Source of the DNA: CANLBN01 sp034111645
GTDB taxonomy: Bacteria > Pseudomonadota > Gammaproteobacteria > Pseudomonadales > Cellvibrionaceae
Reading direction: 5' to 3'
Assembly: GCA_034111645.1 (NCBI GenBank)
Contig: JAWUWW010000056.1
Coordinates: forward strand, 1-53,821
DNA length: 53,821 bases
Shown here in pieces: positions 44,812 through 53,727 of the stretch (position 1 is the first letter of the stretch; every line of letters begins with the position of its first letter). The translations under genes were made by a program, and so were the position numbers. Under the pieces are notes generated by a model. That model searched no databases. It was given only the letters and a program-made list of their open reading frames with translations, and was not told the origin of the DNA.

Positions 44812-46260
44812 ATGAAAAATCACCTTAATCATAATTGTTATCCTTTAGTTGATAGGTCATTAGACAGTTATATTGCTATTATTTTAAGTCTTTACTCTCC
44901 TCTTAAATTAAACACCAAAGTAAATATTAGTCAATTTTTGGGTCATGTTTATGCAGTAGCTGAATTATTACCTCCCCATAAATATGCTATTAACCTATGT
45001 GAAAATAGATATTTATTTATGGTTTCGTTTTGTGCGCTACTTATAAAGAATCAGATTAACTTGTTGCCACCAAATAAAAAATTAATGACGCAACAATGGT
45101 TGATAGAAAAGTATAAGGATGTATACGTACTAGATGATAGCAAGTTAGGCGAATCGATAAATTTCACTTCTGTGTCAGAGTCAGAGGCGAGCGGCAAAGA
45201 ATCTAAGCAATTTGTAGTAAATATTTTGAAAGCTGATTTTGTCAATGCTGAAAAAATAAAAAACATACCAAATATACCATTAAATCAACTCGCAGCTATT
45301 GCTTTTACTTCTGGATCTACTGGAGAATCTAAGCCAAACGAAAAAACTTGGCAAACAATCGTTGAAAGTAGCCAAAATAATGCATTAAATATGTTGGGCA
45401 ATCGTAATGAATTGATGTATCAATTAGCCACTGTTCCGCCTCAACATATGTGGGGCCTAGAAACGTCAGTTTTGTTACCACTTTTTACTTCTATATGTGT
45501 GGCAGACGTCAAGCCTTTATTTCCTCAAGATATTTATGATGCCCTTTATGCACTGCCCAGTCCAAGGATGTTAGTGTCTTCGCCTATTCATTTGCGAGCA
45601 ATAATGAAGTTAAATATATTAAGTCCTTATGAAGCCCCAATAAAAGTTGCTTTAACTTTATGCGCAACCTCTCCACTGTCTAAAGATTTAGCAAAGGATA
45701 TTGAAATATTATTTTCTTCAACGTTAAGAGAGATATATGGATGTAGTGAAATAGGCTCTATGGCTGTGCGTGAAACTTCTAAAGAGGATGTTTGGCAATT
45801 ATTTGAGGGTGTTGATTTTTCTTATCAAAAAAATAATATGATAATGGCAAGGACACAGTATTTACCCCAAAAAATAGAAATCTTCGACGATGTTAAATTA
45901 ATTGATGAGAATCATTTTATTTTAAAGGGACGCTCGAGTGATATGATAGATGTGGCGGGCAAAAGGGGATCATTGCAAGAAATTAACAATGTATTATTAG
46001 GTTTTCCAGAGTTAGTGGATGGCGTTATTTTTATTCCAAAAAATAACTCGAAAGTAGAAAGGTTGGTTGCTCTAGTAGTACTTCCTGATTCTATTGAAGT
46101 GGCTATTTTAAAGAATTATTTGAAGAAATATTTAGATGATGCTTTTGTTCCGCGAGTGATATTAAAAACAAATTCTTTACCTCGGCAAGAGAATGGAAAA
46201 CTTCCTCTTGCCGAAATTAAAAATATTTACAAGGATCTATTGAAAATTAAATTTCAATAA
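44812..46260 (+). CDS. AMP-dependent aryl-ACP ligase (ApeH-like)
   Basis: 482 residues of the acyl-adenylate-forming family. The ATP-binding loop is FTSGSTGESKPN at about 166-177, the adenylate motif EIYGCSEIGSMAVRE, and the C-terminal hinge LKGRSSDMID with the catalytic Lys near LPRQENGKLP. It should activate hydroxybenzoic acid and load it onto the ACP encoded upstream. It ends operon 3 and is followed by a hairpin with T-rich loop. Confidence 0.88.
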   Translation: MKNHLNHNCYPLVDRSLDSYIAIILSLYSPLKLNTKVNISQFLGHVYAVAELLPPHKYAINLCENRYLFMVSFCALLIKNQINLLPPNKKLMTQQWLIEKYKDVYVLDDSKLGESINFTSVSESEASGKESKQFVVNILKADFVNAEKIKNIPNIPLNQLAAIAFTSGSTGESKPNEKTWQTIVESSQNNALNMLGNRNELMYQLATVPPQHMWGLETSVLLPLFTSICVADVKPLFPQDIYDALYALPSPRMLVSSPIHLRAIMKLNILSPYEAPIKVALTLCATSPLSKDLAKDIEILFSSTLREIYGCSEIGSMAVRETSKEDVWQLFEGVDFSYQKNNMIMARTQYLPQKIEIFDDVKLIDENHFILKGRSSDMIDVAGKRGSLQEINNVLLGFPELVDGVIFIPKNNSKVERLVALVVLPDSIEVAILKNYLKKYLDDAFVPRVILKTNSLPRQENGKLPLAEIKNIYKDLLKIKFQ

Positions 46261-46262
46261 TT

Positions 46263-46287
46263 ATAAAGTTTTTTTAAATAACTTTAT
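46263..46287 (+). terminator. Terminator of the ACP/ligase operon
   Basis: ATAAAGTT (46263-46270) pairs with AACTTTAT (46280-46287) just 2 nt after the ligase stop. It is AT-rich and moderately convincing. Confidence 0.5.
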
Positions 46288-46356
46288 GAATTAATATAAA
46301 TTTAACATTTAAAAATAAGTAGAGTAAAAAATACAAATAATGTCGGATTCTAGAGT

Positions 46357-47447
46357 TTAAAGTGTTTCTTTCCCGGGTGTGGTAACAAAAGTTAGGTCGC
46401 GAAAATCATCATATTCATAATTAATTCTGTCCCAACTAAAGTTAATCTTACTATTATTAAAAAAGTCATATTGACTTCTTATAGTATAAGAAAGACTTAA
46501 ACCAAATTGAAGAGCCGAATATTTGCTAAGCTCTTTGTCTCTGCCATAAAATTCAGGCGTCCCGTCGACAGTAAAATCGAATAAATCTTGGTTGTAAAAA
46601 CCCTCTTATTTTGATCGTCGGCACGAGTTCTGAGCTCTACTAACAATCGATTACCAACGTAACGACTGTAGCGAAGCTCAATATTATCTAAATCTAGATC
46701 CCAGCTATCTTCATATTTTCTATATTCGGCACGAATACTTGACCTATTATTAATAGCATAAATACCTCGAAGCGCAATCGCTTTGCTGTTTCTTATGTTT
46801 GGATAATTTTCAGGGATAAAATCATATCCACGATCACCTGGATTAACTATGGGAGAGACCTCTCTGATCTGTCGATAAGGATTATTCAAAAAACCCTCAT
46901 CGAAAACAGACTCATAACTAATTGAGGCAATGAAACGTTTTGTTAATATCTGAGAAAAGTCAACGCTGAAATATTTGCGTTCAGCCTGCTCTTCAAAATA
47001 GGTCGCACCAGTTTGCTTGACGGTATCGTCACCGAGCGCAAAGCCAAGTGTTAGTGTTGATAAATCACCAAAAAACTCTTGGCTTATAGAAACACCAATG
47101 GTGTCCGAAATGTAATCACTTTCAGTACTGTTTGTATAATTTAAGCTAAGGATGGTGCGATCATTTAGATAATCGACACCAAGACTATATTCTTTACGTT
47201 CTTCTGTATATGCGCTAGCAGTTGTCATTACATCGATTTATGCGCTTGTCACCATGCCGACGTAATAATTTCCAGTAAAAGAAAATATGTCAGCAACGTT
47301 TTTTTTGACCAAAAAAGATGGGCCATCGATAACGACACCGCCACCGTCATAGCTATGATAAAGAGCATCGGCTCGCTCTACGGCTAAGATTGCGCTATGG
47401 CTGGTCGCACTTGCTAGTAGACATAAAATAGTAATGCGAACAAACAT
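46357..47447 (-). pseudogene. DUF3570 outer-membrane-like protein, broken by a stop and a frameshift
   Basis: From ATG 47447 a signal peptide (MFVRITILCLLASATSHSAI) leads into RADALYHSYDGGGVVIDGPS and FSFTGNYYVGMVTSA, then TAA at 47240-47238. It continues in frame as IDVMTTASAYTEERKEYSLG, the family core. The stop replaces one codon. Further on, after RADDQNKR near 46606, the frame shifts: FYNQDLFDFTVDGTPEFYGR, then DKELSKYSALQFG and RDLTFVTTPGKET to TAA at 46357. The repaired length (about 360) suits DUF3570 proteins, which have a beta-barrel-like pattern and usually neighbour DUF4266 and TlpA genes, as here. Confidence 0.82.
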
Positions 47448-47469
47448 GCTGTAAAAAAAAGCATTGAAC

Positions 47470-47693
47470 TTAGTTACAACTACAATCGCCTCCAGCATTA
47501 GCTTCTGCGCCGCGCGCACCTTCCTTAGATTAATACACATGATTAATATAGCGGGTGCTGACAGGATCGCGCTCAAAAGCCATAATCGAGCTTAATAATA
47601 TTTCGCACTCATGTGCTTTTACCCATGTTTTAATTGGTTTTATGGTGAGGCGCTAATTATGAATAAGCTAACTAGCAATAATATTATCTTCAT
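47470..47693 (-). pseudogene. DUF4266 small lipoprotein-like gene, decayed
   Basis: ATG 47693 starts MKIILLLVSLFIISASP, a signal-like segment that hits TAA. A frameshift there restores a readable DUF4266 core: WVKAHECEILLSSIMAFE, then RDPVSTRYINHVY, a stop, and SKEGARGAEANAGGDCSCN ending at TAA 47470. DUF4266 proteins are short, with a KPEMAxxxDP-like region and a Gly/Cys-rich C-terminus (GGGGCGCN), which fits. It lies between the tlpA-like gene and the DUF3570 gene, the normal order for this module. Confidence 0.7.
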
Positions 47694-47760
47694 TGTTGTC
47701 ACCAAAGTTATGATCTCATCGCTATCGGCGTATTTTTTCAAAATAATTTAACGCATAAAT

Positions 47761-48291
47761 TTATTCGCTAAGTAATATTTCAATGACTTTTTCATATTTA
47801 TTTTCATCTCCTGGCCTATAGGCCTCATGAAAAAATCGAGCGTTGCCATTGCGGTCGAGGAAAATAGTTGTTGGCATGCCCATTCTTTTATTTATAAAAT
47901 CCTTTTCAATTATAGTTGTCACCTCTTTGTTTAAGTCGTATAAAATAGGAAAAGAAAGGTTTGTTTCAATAATGAAATCTTCAATTTCTTTGCGTTTTTT
48001 TACATTGTTACTGTTCTCAATATTGATGCCTAAAATTAAAAATCCAGAATTTTTATAACGCTGATAAAGTGTCTCTAATTCTGGCATTTCTTGTCGGCAA
48101 GGACCACACCAGGTTGCCCAAAAATTCATCATTATAACTTGGCCTTTTAATTTGTCTAAGCGTATGTCAGGGCCTTTAGCTTGTGCTAACGTAAAGTCGG
48201 GCATTTTACCGGCAAGCTCTTTAGCTTGTATTGCTGTGCTAATACTTAGACTAATTAAAATGCTACTAATAATGGCTATAAAAATTTTCAT
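47761..48291 (-). CDS. TlpA-like periplasmic thioredoxin-fold protein
   Basis: ATG 48291 (176 residues) is preferred over the upstream ATG at 48384, because it begins directly with a signal peptide (MKIFIAIISSILISLSIS ... AIQA). The redox motif is NFWATWCGPCRQEMP, with cis-Pro in RMGMPTTIFLD. It is a periplasmic thiol-disulfide oxidoreductase, probably serving the DUF4266/DUF3570 proteins encoded downstream. Those partners are broken, so its present role is unclear, though its own frame is intact. Confidence 0.88.
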   Translation of the reverse strand: MKIFIAIISSILISLSISTAIQAKELAGKMPDFTLAQAKGPDIRLDKLKGQVIMMNFWATWCGPCRQEMPELETLYQRYKNSGFLILGINIENSNNVKKRKEIEDFIIETNLSFPILYDLNKEVTTIIEKDFINKRMGMPTTIFLDRNGNARFFHEAYRPGDENKYEKVIEILLSE

Positions 48292-48449
48292 TTTCTTTCC
48301 CGCTAAAATTTTAATAAAACGTAAGCAACAAACTATGTGATAAGAAAAAATAAAATATATAAGTGGTGCTGTAGAACAAAGCAATAAAGCTAAATAAATA
48401 ATATCAAATTAAGAAAAAATTATTAATCTAACAATTTTTTATGAAGTGT

Positions 48450-50423
48450 TTAGTCGAAATAAAATGACCAAGGTTTTGGTTTTTCGATAAAGTGGCCTTG
48501 TAAGTAATCAACTTCGATATCAGTAAGCAACTCAACTATACGCTCGTTTTCAACAAACTCAGCGACAGTTTTTATCCCCATTGCTTTTGCCACATTGGTA
48601 ATCGATTCTACAAAGGTATAGTCAACCAAAGAGTTATCCATATTCTTAACAAAGCTGCCATCTATTTTAATTTTATCGATAGGTAGTTTTTTAAGATAGC
48701 CAAATGACGACATGCCTGCACCAAAATCATCTAAAGATATTGTACAACCAAATTGTTGCAATTTTTTTAACAACACTTGTGCAATTTCTATATTTGTCAT
48801 CATATGAGTTTCTGTGACTTCAAAACATATTTTTGATGTATCAGTCTCGTTACGCTTAAAACATTCTTCGATAAAATTACCAAGCTTAGGGTTAGATAAA
48901 GTATTTCCAGATAGATTTATAGCGATCGAATCTATCACGTTTGCACGTTTATCTAATTTTTTAATTTTCTTACAAATATTCTCTATCATCCAACAATCTA
49001 CTTCGAAAATAACATCGTAATTTTCTGCCGCTGATAAAAAATTAGTGGGCATAATCAGTTTATTGTTTTCATCATTCATGCGTATTAAAGCTTCAAGCGA
49101 TAATTTTTTATTGTCGGGATCTAAGGGCTTTAATAGTTGAAAGTGCGGTGTAAATTGGTTGTTTTTGACAGCTTCTTTTACCTTATGTACCCAGCCCATT
49201 TCGATTAAACGTTGTTGAATAAATGGATTATCTTGCTCGACAAAATAATATTGATTGCGGCCATTTTTCTTTGCCTGATAGCAAGCGTTATCAGCGGTGA
49301 TTATTGCATTGTCGACACTTGGGCTTATTTTGTCTAGCTGGGCAATGCCGATGCTGCAATTAACTTCATAAACTTTGTTCTCCCATTTAAATAAAATATT
49401 GCTGACGATGTCGTTAATACTTTGAGCTAAACCTATGGAGTGTTGTTCATTGCTGCCAGATAGTAATATGGCATATTCGTCGCCACCATAACGATAAATA
49501 GTATAATCTATATCTGTGCATTGATCTTTGGTGCAATATGAAAGGCGCTCTGCAACAATGCGTAATAGGCGATCTCCAGCAAGGTGACCACAGGTATCAT
49601 TAATAACCTTAAATTGATCGAGATCCACAAACATTAATGTATGTAGTTGCCATGTTTTATTATTTTTTGTTTCTAATAAAGTTTCTTCTAGGCAGCGTCT
49701 GTTTTTAAGGTTAGTTAAAAAATCAAGGTGAGTAATATTTTTTAAAATATTATTTGATTCTTGTAGCTTTGTTGTCTTTTCTTCGATTTCACTTTTTAAT
49801 TGTTTTTCTTGCTTAGATGTTTTTCTTTGACGGCATTTTTCAAGTTCACTATAGGTTGTTTTAGTCGACGCATATACTGTTAATGTTACTCTAGAGGTAC
49901 CATCTTCAAAAAACTCACAAGCATCACTTGCCCAACAGTTTTGGCCAAGAGCTTGTTCAAAGATACCAATCATCTTACCTAATAAAAAGGGGCAGCCCCA
50001 ATGTTTATATTTTGGTAGGTTTTTTTGTAGTCGAAGTTCCCATGGATTGTTGATGATGATTATGGCATGACAATTTTCGGGCTCATAAGCTGATAATTCA
50101 GTGCTACCCCAACCAGTTAGAGCTGCTATTTGACTCCATGTCGAAAAGCCCTCAGCAAAAGATTTAGAGCCTGAAGAGATAACCTCTTTGTAATCTTTAT
50201 TAGTGCTACGAATAGATGAATTAGCGACAATTAACCTAAACAGATCAATGCCTAGTTCATCTGCTATGGGCGCGAGCATATCCTTAAGATCAGGATCTGT
50301 GGAGATAATGATTTGCTCATTACCAAAGCATTGGAAATAGCCCTTCTCAAAATCCCAATTGAATGCGCCACGTTCTCCTACAAGAGCTTCATTGTTTGAT
50401 GGTGCGGTCTTATTATCGGACAT
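48450..50423 (-). CDS. V4R-like sensor-GGDEF-EAL protein (cyclic-di-GMP turnover)
   Basis: 657 residues. The N-terminal sensor (about 20-190) contains GWGSTELSAYEPENC and WGCPFLLGKMIGIFEQALG, and resembles V4R/heme-NO-associated modules. A coiled coil at about 192-230 leads to a GGDEF domain (GGDEY at 313-317, so a synthase-compatible site) and an EAL domain (EAL at 444-446, with DDFGAG later, so phosphodiesterase-compatible). It has no membrane segment, so it is probably cytosolic. It controls c-di-GMP and hence surface attachment or motility. It stands alone on the minus strand. Confidence 0.85.
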   Translation of the reverse strand: MSDNKTAPSNNEALVGERGAFNWDFEKGYFQCFGNEQIIISTDPDLKDMLAPIADELGIDLFRLIVANSSIRSTNKDYKEVISSGSKSFAEGFSTWSQIAALTGWGSTELSAYEPENCHAIIIINNPWELRLQKNLPKYKHWGCPFLLGKMIGIFEQALGQNCWASDACEFFEDGTSRVTLTVYASTKTTYSELEKCRQRKTSKQEKQLKSEIEEKTTKLQESNNILKNITHLDFLTNLKNRRCLEETLLETKNNKTWQLHTLMFVDLDQFKVINDTCGHLAGDRLLRIVAERLSYCTKDQCTDIDYTIYRYGGDEYAILLSGSNEQHSIGLAQSINDIVSNILFKWENKVYEVNCSIGIAQLDKISPSVDNAIITADNACYQAKKNGRNQYYFVEQDNPFIQQRLIEMGWVHKVKEAVKNNQFTPHFQLLKPLDPDNKKLSLEALIRMNDENNKLIMPTNFLSAAENYDVIFEVDCWMIENICKKIKKLDKRANVIDSIAINLSGNTLSNPKLGNFIEECFKRNETDTSKICFEVTETHMMTNIEIAQVLLKKLQQFGCTISLDDFGAGMSSFGYLKKLPIDKIKIDGSFVKNMDNSLVDYTFVESITNVAKAMGIKTVAEFVENERIVELLTDIEVDYLQGHFIEKPKPWSFYFD

Positions 50424-50517
50424 GTTAAAGTCTATTTTTAAAGTTTGATGTAAATAATAATGTTAAGATATACTACAAAACACACTCAAGAATTAGTTAT
50501 AGTTACAGGCTAGCACA

Positions 50518-50703
50518 ATGAGCGATAAAAAAATCTTAAATTCTGAAGATCAGGCTAGAGTCGATTCTTATTTGAGCAGTCCCAATCATCAAATTGAAAG
50601 AAAGCCATTCAGACCTTGGCTGATGATGGGTGGGGTTGTGCTCGTTATGATCTTTTTAAGTATTTTTAGCTACATACTCGCATACCTTCATGGCGTAATA
50701 TGA
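50518..50703 (+). CDS. DUF3094-family single-helix membrane protein
   Basis: 61 residues matching the DUF3094 pattern: NSEDQARVDSYLSSPNHQIERKPFRPWLMM, followed by one transmembrane helix (about 38-58). Function unknown. The protein is widespread in Pseudomonas-like gammaproteobacteria, which supports the taxonomic guess. Its 3' end overlaps the convergent MFS transporter gene by 16 nt. Confidence 0.85.
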   Translation: MSDKKILNSEDQARVDSYLSSPNHQIERKPFRPWLMMGGVVLVMIFLSIFSYILAYLHGVI

Positions 50704-52010
50704 TTATTGATCGATTCGTTATCGGTAAGTTGAATATAGCTTGATTCATTTACCGGGTAATCTTTCATACCCATCAGCGCTATTAATTTAAATAATATAC
50801 AAGGCAGGCCATAGATCCAAGCTAAAGCAGCAAGTTCTTGAGTGCTATTAGCTCCATTCGGATCAAAGCCAAAAAAATCTAATAGAGGGAAGGCTAAGCC
50901 TATTGCAAGTGCAAATGCTAATTTTGTTGTCGTGCCCCATAGGGCAAAAAATAAACCAGGGCGTTTGAAGCCGGTAGTGGCACTGTCCCATTCGACAAGA
51001 TCGCCATTCATTGATGAAGGAATAAATAAATCACAGCCAGTTGTAAAGCCTGTACCCACTACAATAATAATAAATATCCATAATGAATCTGGCCCTAAGA
51101 AAGGCGTCCAAACAAAAAAGCTACAGGCAACAATAATAGACAATCGCCAAGTTTGATACTTTCCAATCTTGTTAGCGAGCTTTGTCCAAAAAGGTACAGA
51201 AATTGCCGCGCAGATAAAATATAAAAATAACAAAGGGCCAATATAATCAGGTGCTTGAAGTACGTGGGTGGTATAGAACAAAAATAAGGTAGCAGGAATT
51301 GCATTCGCAACGCTATTACTTAAAAAGCTCGATAGTAACGTTCGGAAGGGTGAGGGTTTTTTAATCAACAATAATGCTTCTTTTAACGGTGCATCAGGCA
51401 GTTTAATTGAGTGTTGATCTGGAACATTAGTGAGTAGTGCTCCAGAAACTACCAGTGTCACAATTACTAAAATAGTAATACTGAAGAGTGTCGAACTTAG
51501 CGTAGTAGATTCTCCCTCGCCTAAAAATGCAGGTATAGACAATGCTACCAATGTGCCTAGTAAACCAAAAAAAGCACGTGAACCAGTAATGCGGTTGCGC
51601 TCCTTATAATCGTTTGAAAGTTCTGCTCCCCATGCGCTCATTGGCACTATTGCCATGGTGCCGGCTATATATATAGCAAGCGTCCAGAATAACAGATAAA
51701 GAGCACTTGCCTCTTGTGTTGGGTTAAATAAAAAATATGTCGATACGCAGATTAAAGGGATACTAATATAAATCCAAAGTTTTCTTCTGCTCCAGTGCTG
51801 TGGTGTTTTATCTGAAAGTAATCCTACAATAGGATCAGTAATCGTATCCCAAAGGCGGGCTACTAAAATTACAGCGCCAATGGTGGATAGGCTAAGAGTT
51901 GTTATGCCAGCATAGTGGGTTGGAATAATTACTTGTAGGGTAATGAAAGCAGCAGCTAAAGGGAATGATAAAAACCCGTAGGCCGATAACATGGCGAATG
52001 AAAGCTTCAA
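50688..52010 (-). CDS. GPH-family MFS sugar transporter
   Basis: 440 residues with twelve predicted helices. The glycoside-pentoside-hexuronide family signatures are seen: ARLWDTITDPIVGLLSDKT in the first loop, SRRKLWIYISIP, the second-half repeat FLYFICAAISVPFWTKLANKIGKYQTW, and SSMNGDLVEWDSATTGFKRPG. It is a cation-coupled sugar or oligosaccharide importer. No carbohydrate enzymes are adjacent, so the substrate is unknown. Confidence 0.85.
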   Translation of the reverse strand: MKLSFAMLSAYGFLSFPLAAAFITLQVIIPTHYAGITTLSLSTIGAVILVARLWDTITDPIVGLLSDKTPQHWSRRKLWIYISIPLICVSTYFLFNPTQEASALYLLFWTLAIYIAGTMAIVPMSAWGAELSNDYKERNRITGSRAFFGLLGTLVALSIPAFLGEGESTTLSSTLFSITILVIVTLVVSGALLTNVPDQHSIKLPDAPLKEALLLIKKPSPFRTLLSSFLSNSVANAIPATLFLFYTTHVLQAPDYIGPLLFLYFICAAISVPFWTKLANKIGKYQTWRLSIIVACSFFVWTPFLGPDSLWIFIIIVVGTGFTTGCDLFIPSSMNGDLVEWDSATTGFKRPGLFFALWGTTTKLAFALAIGLAFPLLDFFGFDPNGANSTQELAALAWIYGLPCILFKLIALMGMKDYPVNESSYIQLTDNESINNHITP

Positions 52011-52344
52011 ATGATGTCGAACCTTTAATTTAATGGTTAATAATAACTAACTATAAGTTATTTATAACTAGAATGGGTTTAATAATCTATAAAAAATTTA
52101 TACGTAATCTATTGTTTTGTTAGATGAGTATCCAGATACTAATAAACTATTGTTACGTTTATGTATGTGCCTATTTAGGCATCTCAGGCCATCAATATAA
52201 ATTGTCATTTTTCTGTAATAAAGCCGTAATAAGATGTTTCTTGGGTTAAGTTGTTTTTAATGATAACAATATATTGGCAGAGATAGTATTTTAAATAATG
52301 ACGCTAGAGAGAAAGTAAAAATTTTTATTAGGCAATATAAATCT
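52011..52344 (+). other. 334-bp intergenic region before the beta-helix protein gene
   Basis: AT-rich, with no gene recognised. A short palindrome TGCCTA/TAGGCA lies at about 52167-52180. The frame of the next gene stays open upstream of its GTG start to about 52270 without an ATG, so part of this may be coding. Confidence 0.35.
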
Positions 52345-53727
52345 GTGACAGGAGAGGATTTATCGTTATCGGAGATGATGAGAAATAACAATAAATTGGA
52401 TTCATATCTTGAATTCGCTATCAATCAAGATGATCAAGTCTTGAAAAATATTGCTAAACAGATTAAAAAAATAAATCAGCAAAAATCAAATGATAATCCA
52501 GCTATAAAAAAATATGCTAGTGTTTTAAAAGCTAAAATAGGCATGCTTCATATTACTTCATCACATCGTAAAGAGCTTGATGAGTTAGCCTTAAGTAATG
52601 CATTAAAAACGAAAGACATAATTTTAATTGAAGAAAAAATTCGTAAATCTTTTGGAAGAGGAACTCTTAATTGGGAGAATGAGCTACGTAGAAGTATACG
52701 AAAAATGTTGGATGAAAATACAAATAAAAATAAAAAAATAAAAAATTCAGAAAAATTGACTCTAGAAAATATATATGGTGAGTCGGGGCGATTATCTTTA
52801 TCTCAAATAGAGAAATCTATTATAGAAGAGCAATATAGGATTCAAGTGCTTAAGCAGGACGCCTTTTCTTCAAAAACAAACAAAAGAAAGTGGTTTTTTG
52901 GCGCTACTATAATTTTTATTGTTATTGCTAGTGTTATATTAAGCAAAAGACATTCTCAGCTAGAGAGTAAAGATATTTTAGTTGATGATTCTTCTGAAGT
53001 TCTGTTTAAGAAAAGTATAACTGTTAGTGGCTCCATAACTTACGATACTACTTGGAATAACAAGACAACGTATGTGTTGAGTGGACCCGTTTTTGTTGAG
53101 GGAAAAGCAATCTTAACCATTGAGCCAGGGACTCTTATTCGTGGTGGCTTTGCCTCGGGATTAATTATTACAAAGAATGCCAAAATATATGCGCGTGGAA
53201 CAAAAGATGCTCCAATTATATTTACGAGTGCAAAATCAGAGGGAGAAAAAGAGAGAGGTGACTGGGGCGGTATTGTAATGCTTGGTAATGCAATCATTAA
53301 TCAAGAGGTGGGAAACATAGAGGGCATTGATCAGAATGATGTTAGAGGCGAGTTTGGCGGCAATGATGATAGTGATAACTGTGGCGTGCTTGAATATGTT
53401 CGCATAGAGTTTGCCGGCCTCGAAGTTTTTAAAGATAACGAGCTTAATGGTTTAACTATGGGGGGTTGTGGTGATGCAACTAGGGTTAATCATGTACAAG
53501 TTCATCAGGCGTTTGATGATGGGATTGAAATGTTTGGTGGTACTGCTGATTTAAAAAATATTATTATTACCGGTGCCAGAGATGATTCTCTCGATTGGGA
53601 TATGGGGTGGCGAGGTCGTGTGCAGTTTCTGGTGGTACAACAATATGATGACGCTGCGTATTCCGCTCAAAATGATCACTCTCTGCCCCGCTGTGTCAGG
53701 ATTGTTGTCGCCTCATTTTTTAATTAA
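52345..53727 (+). pseudogene. Membrane-anchored beta-helix-type protein, 3' end apparently replaced by a mobile element
   Basis: From GTG 52345 the 460-residue frame has a charged, helical cytosolic region (about 1-185), one transmembrane helix (about 188-205), and an extracytoplasmic beta-helix region: ILTIEPGTLIRGGFASGLII, GDWGGIVMLGNAIIN, and GIEMFGGTADLKNIIITGARDDSLDWDMGWRGRVQF. Homologues continue after QFLVVQQ for a few hundred residues. Here it changes at about 53655 to a GC-richer, unrelated tail and stops at 53727, next to a transposase-like start. I infer a 3' truncation by insertion; a natural end is less likely. Function unknown. Confidence 0.6.

Noticed and set aside
47238..47576. 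Treating this 112-codon frame as an independent small protein
   Set aside because: Its C-terminal two-thirds is the N-terminus of DUF3570, and its first 40 codons overlap the DUF4266 remnant in another frame.
51095..51310. Short frame in the MFS transporter gene rich in aromatic and hydrophobic residues
   Set aside because: It is an alternative frame of the same minus strand inside an intact GPH transporter.
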